From the NCBI GenBank assembly GCA_964650965.1, contig CAZYYO010000095.1, positions 1 through 7,493 of the forward strand: a stretch of 7,493 bases of DNA. The letters are read 5' to 3'. Both the position numbers and the translations under genes were made by a program. Shown one piece after another: positions 3,951 to 7,493 of this stretch; position 1 is the stretch's first letter; each line of letters begins with the position of its first letter. The stretch is from CAZYYO01 sp964650965 (GTDB lineage Bacteria; Bacillota; Clostridia; Lachnospirales; Lachnospiraceae). The notes below the pieces were generated by a model. It saw only the letters and a program-made list of their open reading frames with translations. It ran no database searches and was not told the origin of the DNA.

Positions 3951-5452
3951 ATTTAAAACCAGAGGAAATAAGCTCTGTTATTAAAGAGCAGATGAAACGA
4001 TATGCAGCGCAGTTGGAAGTAGCCGATGTGGGAACCGTCATTCAGGTTGCCGATGGAATCGCTCGTATTCACGGCTTGGAAAACGCGATGCAGGGAGAAC
4101 TTCTTGAATTCCCCGGGGAAGTATATGGAATGGTATTGAACCTGGAGGAAGATAATGTTGGTGCTGTATTACTTGGTGACCAGCGTAATATTAACGAAGG
4201 AGATACCGTTAAAACCACTGGACGAGTAGTAGAAGTGCCAGTAGGGGATGCTATGATTGGCCGAGTTGTTAATGCACTGGGACAGCCAATCGATGGAAAG
4301 GGACCAATTGAGACCAGTAAGTTCCGCCAGATTGAGCGAGTAGCATCTGGTGTTATTAGTAGAAAGTCTGTAGATACTCCTTTACAGACAGGTATTAAGG
4401 CCATTGACTCTATGATTCCTATTGGAAGAGGACAACGAGAGTTGATTATCGGTGACAGACAAACAGGTAAAACAGCCATTGCCATTGATACCATCATTAA
4501 CCAAAAGGGTCAGAATGTAAAATGTATCTATGTTGCCATCGGGCAGAAAGCAAGTACCGTAGCAACCATAGTAAATACCTTAGAAGAGTTCGGTGCCATG
4601 AGCTATACCACAGTAGTAGCATCTACTGCCAGTGAATTAGCACCACTGCAGTATATTGCTCCATATTCCGGCTGTGCAATCGGTGAGGAATGGATGGAGA
4701 ATGGAGAGGATGTTCTTGTCGTTTATGATGACTTAAGTAAGCATGCAACCGCTTATCGTACCCTTTCCTTATTACTGAAGCGTCCACCAGGACGTGAGGC
4801 TTATCCTGGAGATGTATTCTATCTGCATTCCAGATTGCTAGAGCGTGCCGCACGATTAAGTGACAAATTAGGTGGAGGAAGCTTAACGGCTCTTCCAATT
4901 ATTGAGACCCAGGCAGGCGACGTATCTGCATATATCCCTACCAATGTAATTTCCATTACAGATGGTCAGATATACTTAGAGACAGAAGCATTTAATGCAG
5001 GCTTCCGTCCAGCTATTAATGCAGGTCTATCTGTATCTCGAGTAGGTGGTTCCGCACAGATTAAGGCAATGAAGAAAATTGCAGCACCTATCCGTGTAGA
5101 ATTAGCACAGTTTAGAGAGTTAGAATCCTTTGCACAGTTTGGTTCCGAGTTAGATGCAGATACAACGGAGAAATTAGCACAGGGTGCCAGAATCCGTGAA
5201 ATGTTAAAGCAGCCTCAGTACAAGCCATTGCCTGTAGAATATCAGGTTATGATTATTTATGCTGCTACCAGAAAATATTTGCTGGATATTCCGGTAGATG
5301 ACATCTTAACATTTGAAGCAGCATTGTTCGAGTATGTTGATACCAAGTATCCAGAGCTTCCGGAAACCATTCGTGAAACCAAGGTGATTGACGAAGAAAC
5401 AGAGAAGATATTAATAAAAGCAATCGAAGAATGTAAGACAAGCTACAAGTAG
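3947..5452 (+). CDS. atpA: F1Fo ATP synthase subunit alpha
   Basis: The non-catalytic nucleotide-binding subunit of the alpha3beta3 hexamer; 501 residues from ATG 3947. The Walker A motif GDRQTGKT is at 169-176, the same numbering as E. coli alpha. The Walker B strand VLVVYDD is at 256-262. PAINAGLSVS (355-364) is the alpha/beta family signature, followed by the arginine finger Arg365 in SRVGGS. The beta-barrel start (TVIQVADGIARI, 30-41) and a C-terminal helical domain are complete. I prefer 3947 over the in-frame ATG at 3938. The former gives the usual MNLKPEEIS opening and an ATGA overlap with atpH, and places AGGTGA (3932-3937) nine bases upstream, whereas that site would abut the ATG at 3938. 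Choosing 3938 would add three residues. Confidence 0.97.
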   Translation: MNLKPEEISSVIKEQMKRYAAQLEVADVGTVIQVADGIARIHGLENAMQGELLEFPGEVYGMVLNLEEDNVGAVLLGDQRNINEGDTVKTTGRVVEVPVGDAMIGRVVNALGQPIDGKGPIETSKFRQIERVASGVISRKSVDTPLQTGIKAIDSMIPIGRGQRELIIGDRQTGKTAIAIDTIINQKGQNVKCIYVAIGQKASTVATIVNTLEEFGAMSYTTVVASTASELAPLQYIAPYSGCAIGEEWMENGEDVLVVYDDLSKHATAYRTLSLLLKRPPGREAYPGDVFYLHSRLLERAARLSDKLGGGSLTALPIIETQAGDVSAYIPTNVISITDGQIYLETEAFNAGFRPAINAGLSVSRVGGSAQIKAMKKIAAPIRVELAQFRELESFAQFGSELDADTTEKLAQGARIREMLKQPQYKPLPVEYQVMIIYAATRKYLLDIPVDDILTFEAALFEYVDTKYPELPETIRETKVIDEETEKILIKAIEECKTSYK

Positions 5453-5461
5453 AAACAGGCG

Positions 5462-5472
5462 AAAGGCGGTGA
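5462..5472 (+). promoter_or_regulatory. Ribosome binding site of atpG
   Basis: AAAGGCGGTGA differs from the extended consensus AAAGGAGGTGA by one base and lies six bases before the ATG at 5479. It decides that start over the in-frame ATG at 5488. The whole 26-base gap after atpA is taken up by this site and its flanks, with no hairpin seen. Confidence 0.65.
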
Positions 5473-5478
5473 AGATAA

Positions 5479-6342
5479 ATGGCCTCAATGAGGGACATTA
5501 AACGGAGAAAGACCAGTATTTCAAGTACCCAGCAGATCACAAAAGCCATGAAGCTTGTATCTACCGTAAAATTACAGAAAGCCAGAAGTAAAGCAGAGCA
5601 GACCACAGCATATTTTGACTATATGTACCAGACCGTCAATAGTATGCTGGCCAAGGCTGGAACCATTCAGCATCCATATCTGATGAAGAGCGAATCTAAG
5701 AAGAAGGCAATTGTAGTGATTACCTCCAATCGAGGATTGGCTGGAGGATATAACTCCAATATTGTGAAAATGATTACAGGAAGTGACATTCCCATGGAGG
5801 ATGCGGTGATTTATAACATTGGCCGCAAGGGTGCAGAAGGATTATCCCGCAAGGGCTATACCATTGCCAGGGACTATTCTGAAGTAATTGAGGCACCAGC
5901 CTATGAAGATGCCATGGCAATCAGTAAGGAAGTATTAGATGCTTATGCACAGGGAGAAATCGGTGAGATTTATCTAGCTTATACACATTTTAAAAACACC
6001 GTAAGTCATGAGCCAAAGCTGATGAAGCTGCTGCCTGTAGAGGTTGCAGCATCAGAGGATGCAGAGATCGTTGTTAAGGATGATGTTCTCATGAACTTCG
6101 AGCCTAACGAGGAAGAAGCATTGGACATGATTATTCCCAAATATATTACAAGCTTGTTCTACGGAGCCTTAGTAGAAGCAGTTGCCAGTGAAAACGGAGC
6201 CAGAATGCAGGCAATGGATTCTGCAACCAGCAATGCTGAGGATATGATTAGTGATTTATCATTGAAATACAACAGGGCCCGTCAGGGATCTATTACCCAG
6301 GAATTAACAGAGATTATTGCCGGAGCACAGGCAATTTCGTAA
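5479..6342 (+). CDS. atpG: F1Fo ATP synthase subunit gamma
   Basis: The central rotor shaft inside the alpha3beta3 ring; 287 residues, a normal bacterial length. The N-terminal helix MRDIKRRKTSISSTQQITKA (4-23) and the C-terminal helix ending SITQELTEIIAGAQAI (271-286) are the two conserved halves of the coiled-coil shaft, and the latter matches the gamma signature. The Rossmann-like globular domain begins with AIVVITSNRGLAGGYNSN (77-94). There is no inserted redox-regulatory loop of the chloroplast type. The start is fixed by the adjacent ribosome binding site. Its stop codon forms part of the atpD ribosome binding site, linking the two genes tightly. Confidence 0.96.
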   Translation: MASMRDIKRRKTSISSTQQITKAMKLVSTVKLQKARSKAEQTTAYFDYMYQTVNSMLAKAGTIQHPYLMKSESKKKAIVVITSNRGLAGGYNSNIVKMITGSDIPMEDAVIYNIGRKGAEGLSRKGYTIARDYSEVIEAPAYEDAMAISKEVLDAYAQGEIGEIYLAYTHFKNTVSHEPKLMKLLPVEVAASEDAEIVVKDDVLMNFEPNEEEALDMIIPKYITSLFYGALVEAVASENGARMQAMDSATSNAEDMISDLSLKYNRARQGSITQELTEIIAGAQAIS

Positions 6343-6352
6343 GGAGCAGAAA

Positions 6353-7493
6353 ATGGCAGAAAAAAATATTGGAAAGGTTACCCAGATTGTTGGTGCCGTA
6401 TTAGACATCAAATTCTCTCAGGGTGAGCTTCCTGAGATTAATGATGCGATTCGTATTACCAGAAAAAATGGTGAGAAATTAATCGTAGAAGTATCCCAGC
6501 ATCTGGGAGACGATACCGTGCGTTGTATTGCCATGGGACCTACCGACGGATTAGTACGTGGAATGGATGCAGAAGCAACTGGAGCACCAATTAGTGTGCC
6601 TGTTGGAGAAGCAACCTTAGGACGTATCTTTAATGTATTAGGTGATCCTATTGACGAGATGGACGCACCACAGGATGTAGAATATATGCCAATTCACAGA
6701 AAGGCACCAGCCTTTGAGGATCAGGCTACTTCTACAGAAATGCTGGAAACAGGAATTAAAGTCGTTGACCTTCTTTGCCCATACCAGAAGGGTGGTAAGA
6801 TTGGTCTGTTCGGAGGTGCCGGAGTAGGTAAAACCGTACTGATTCAGGAATTAATTCATAACATCGCTACAGAGCATGGTGGATATTCCGTATTCACCGG
6901 TGTAGGTGAGAGAACCCGTGAAGGAAATGACTTATATTATGAAATGAAGGAGTCAGGCGTTATCGATAAGACCTGCATGGTGTTCGGACAGATGAACGAA
7001 CCACCTGGAGCTCGTATGAGAGTTGGTCTGACTGGACTTACCATGGCAGAATACTTCCGTGATAAGGGTGGTAAGGACGTACTGTTATTTATTGATAACA
7101 TTTTCCGATTCACCCAGGCAGGTTCTGAGGTGTCTGCATTATTAGGTCGTATGCCATCAGCCGTTGGTTACCAGCCAACATTACAGACAGAGATGGGTGC
7201 ACTTCAGGAGCGTATTACCTCCACCAAAAATGGGTCCATTACTTCTGTACAGGCTGTATATGTACCTGCAGATGATTTAACAGATCCTGCACCGGCAACT
7301 ACATTTGCACATTTGGATGCAACAACTGTATTAGAGCGTTCCATTGCAGAGCTGGGTATTTATCCAGCCGTAGACCCATTAGGCTCTACCTCTCGTATTC
7401 TTGATCCGCGAATTGTTGGTCAGGAGCATTTTGAGGTGGCTCGTGGTGTTCAGGAAATCCTGCAGAAGTATAAAGAATTACAGGATATTATTG
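6353..7493 (+). CDS. atpD: F1Fo ATP synthase subunit beta (partial, cut by window end)
   Basis: The catalytic subunit that makes or hydrolyses ATP. The first 380 residues are present, of an expected total of roughly 460-470. Walker A is GGAGVGKT at 154-161, the catalytic carboxylate Glu186 sits in GERTREGND (185-193) with Arg187, and the Walker B strand LLFID ends at Asp248. PAVDPLGSTS at 338-347 is the family signature. The N-terminal barrel (GKVTQIVGAVLDIKF, 7-21) is complete. The window ends just before the expected DELSEED-type lever motif. TAAGGAG at 6340-6346, which includes the atpG stop, is six bases before the ATG and confirms the start. Nothing suggests truncation other than the window edge. 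Confidence 0.97.
   Translation, partial: MAEKNIGKVTQIVGAVLDIKFSQGELPEINDAIRITRKNGEKLIVEVSQHLGDDTVRCIAMGPTDGLVRGMDAEATGAPISVPVGEATLGRIFNVLGDPIDEMDAPQDVEYMPIHRKAPAFEDQATSTEMLETGIKVVDLLCPYQKGGKIGLFGGAGVGKTVLIQELIHNIATEHGGYSVFTGVGERTREGNDLYYEMKESGVIDKTCMVFGQMNEPPGARMRVGLTGLTMAEYFRDKGGKDVLLFIDNIFRFTQAGSEVSALLGRMPSAVGYQPTLQTEMGALQERITSTKNGSITSVQAVYVPADDLTDPAPATTFAHLDATTVLERSIAELGIYPAVDPLGSTSRILDPRIVGQEHFEVARGVQEILQKYKELQDII

Noticed and set aside
4263..4271. Rex-like half-site TTGTTAATG inside atpA
   Set aside because: Only one half matches, there is no paired TTAACAA at the right spacing, and it is coding sequence encoding conserved residues.
4069..4497. A 142-codon open frame on the minus strand opposite atpA
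   Set aside because: It lies wholly inside the confident alpha subunit gene, shows no recognisable motif, and is rich in Ser, Pro and Thr as expected from antisense reading.
5265..5606. Minus-strand open frame spanning the atpA-atpG junction
   Set aside because: It overlaps two certain genes and the atpG ribosome binding site, and its hydrophobic product resembles no family I know.

Overview
The window is housekeeping DNA from a low-to-moderate GC member of the Clostridia. The protein sequences, the Q/E/T/T/Y ion-site pattern in the c subunit, and the linkage of a low-molecular-weight phosphatase-like gene and a dCMP deaminase to the atp operon all fit Lachnospiraceae or close relatives. The family assignment is an inference from recognised sequence style, not from a search. 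All convincing genes lie on the plus strand, packed tightly. No gene-free stretch exceeds about 70 bases, and no mobile element, CRISPR array, tRNA or rRNA is visible.

Layout. Positions 1-38 are the tail of something upstream that I cannot identify. At 39-984 two genes overlap by 8 bases: a low-molecular-weight protein tyrosine phosphatase family protein whose catalytic cysteine is replaced by glycine (a probable pseudoenzyme), and an intact zinc-dependent dCMP deaminase. The 59-base gap at 985-1043 holds a near-perfect Rex (NADH/NAD+ sensor) operator overlapping the -35 element of a plausible promoter. Next come atpZ-like, atpI-like, atpB (a), atpE (c), atpF (b), atpH (delta), atpA (alpha), atpG (gamma) and atpD (beta, cut by the window end at residue 380). 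The epsilon gene atpC would be expected next, outside the window.

How it works together. AtpB, AtpE and AtpF form the membrane Fo motor, and AtpH, AtpA, AtpG and AtpD belong to F1. AtpZ and AtpI are small membrane proteins usually linked to assembly of the c-ring or to divalent cation supply. The c subunit carries the full set of Na+-coordinating side chains known from Ilyobacter/Propionigenium-type rotors, so I predict a Na+-coupled enzyme. The Rex-like box suggests that operon transcription follows the NADH/NAD+ state, which would suit a fermenter using Rnf-type Na+ energetics (Rnf is not in this window). Two intergenic hairpins flank the high-copy c-subunit gene, atpE has a strong well-placed ribosome binding site, and atpF has a strong but distant one. 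Together these suggest post-transcriptional tuning of c over b.

I do not see a wholly new system here. The points most worth a second look are the dead phosphatase, the Rex-like operator, the Na+ signature and the RNA structures around atpE.
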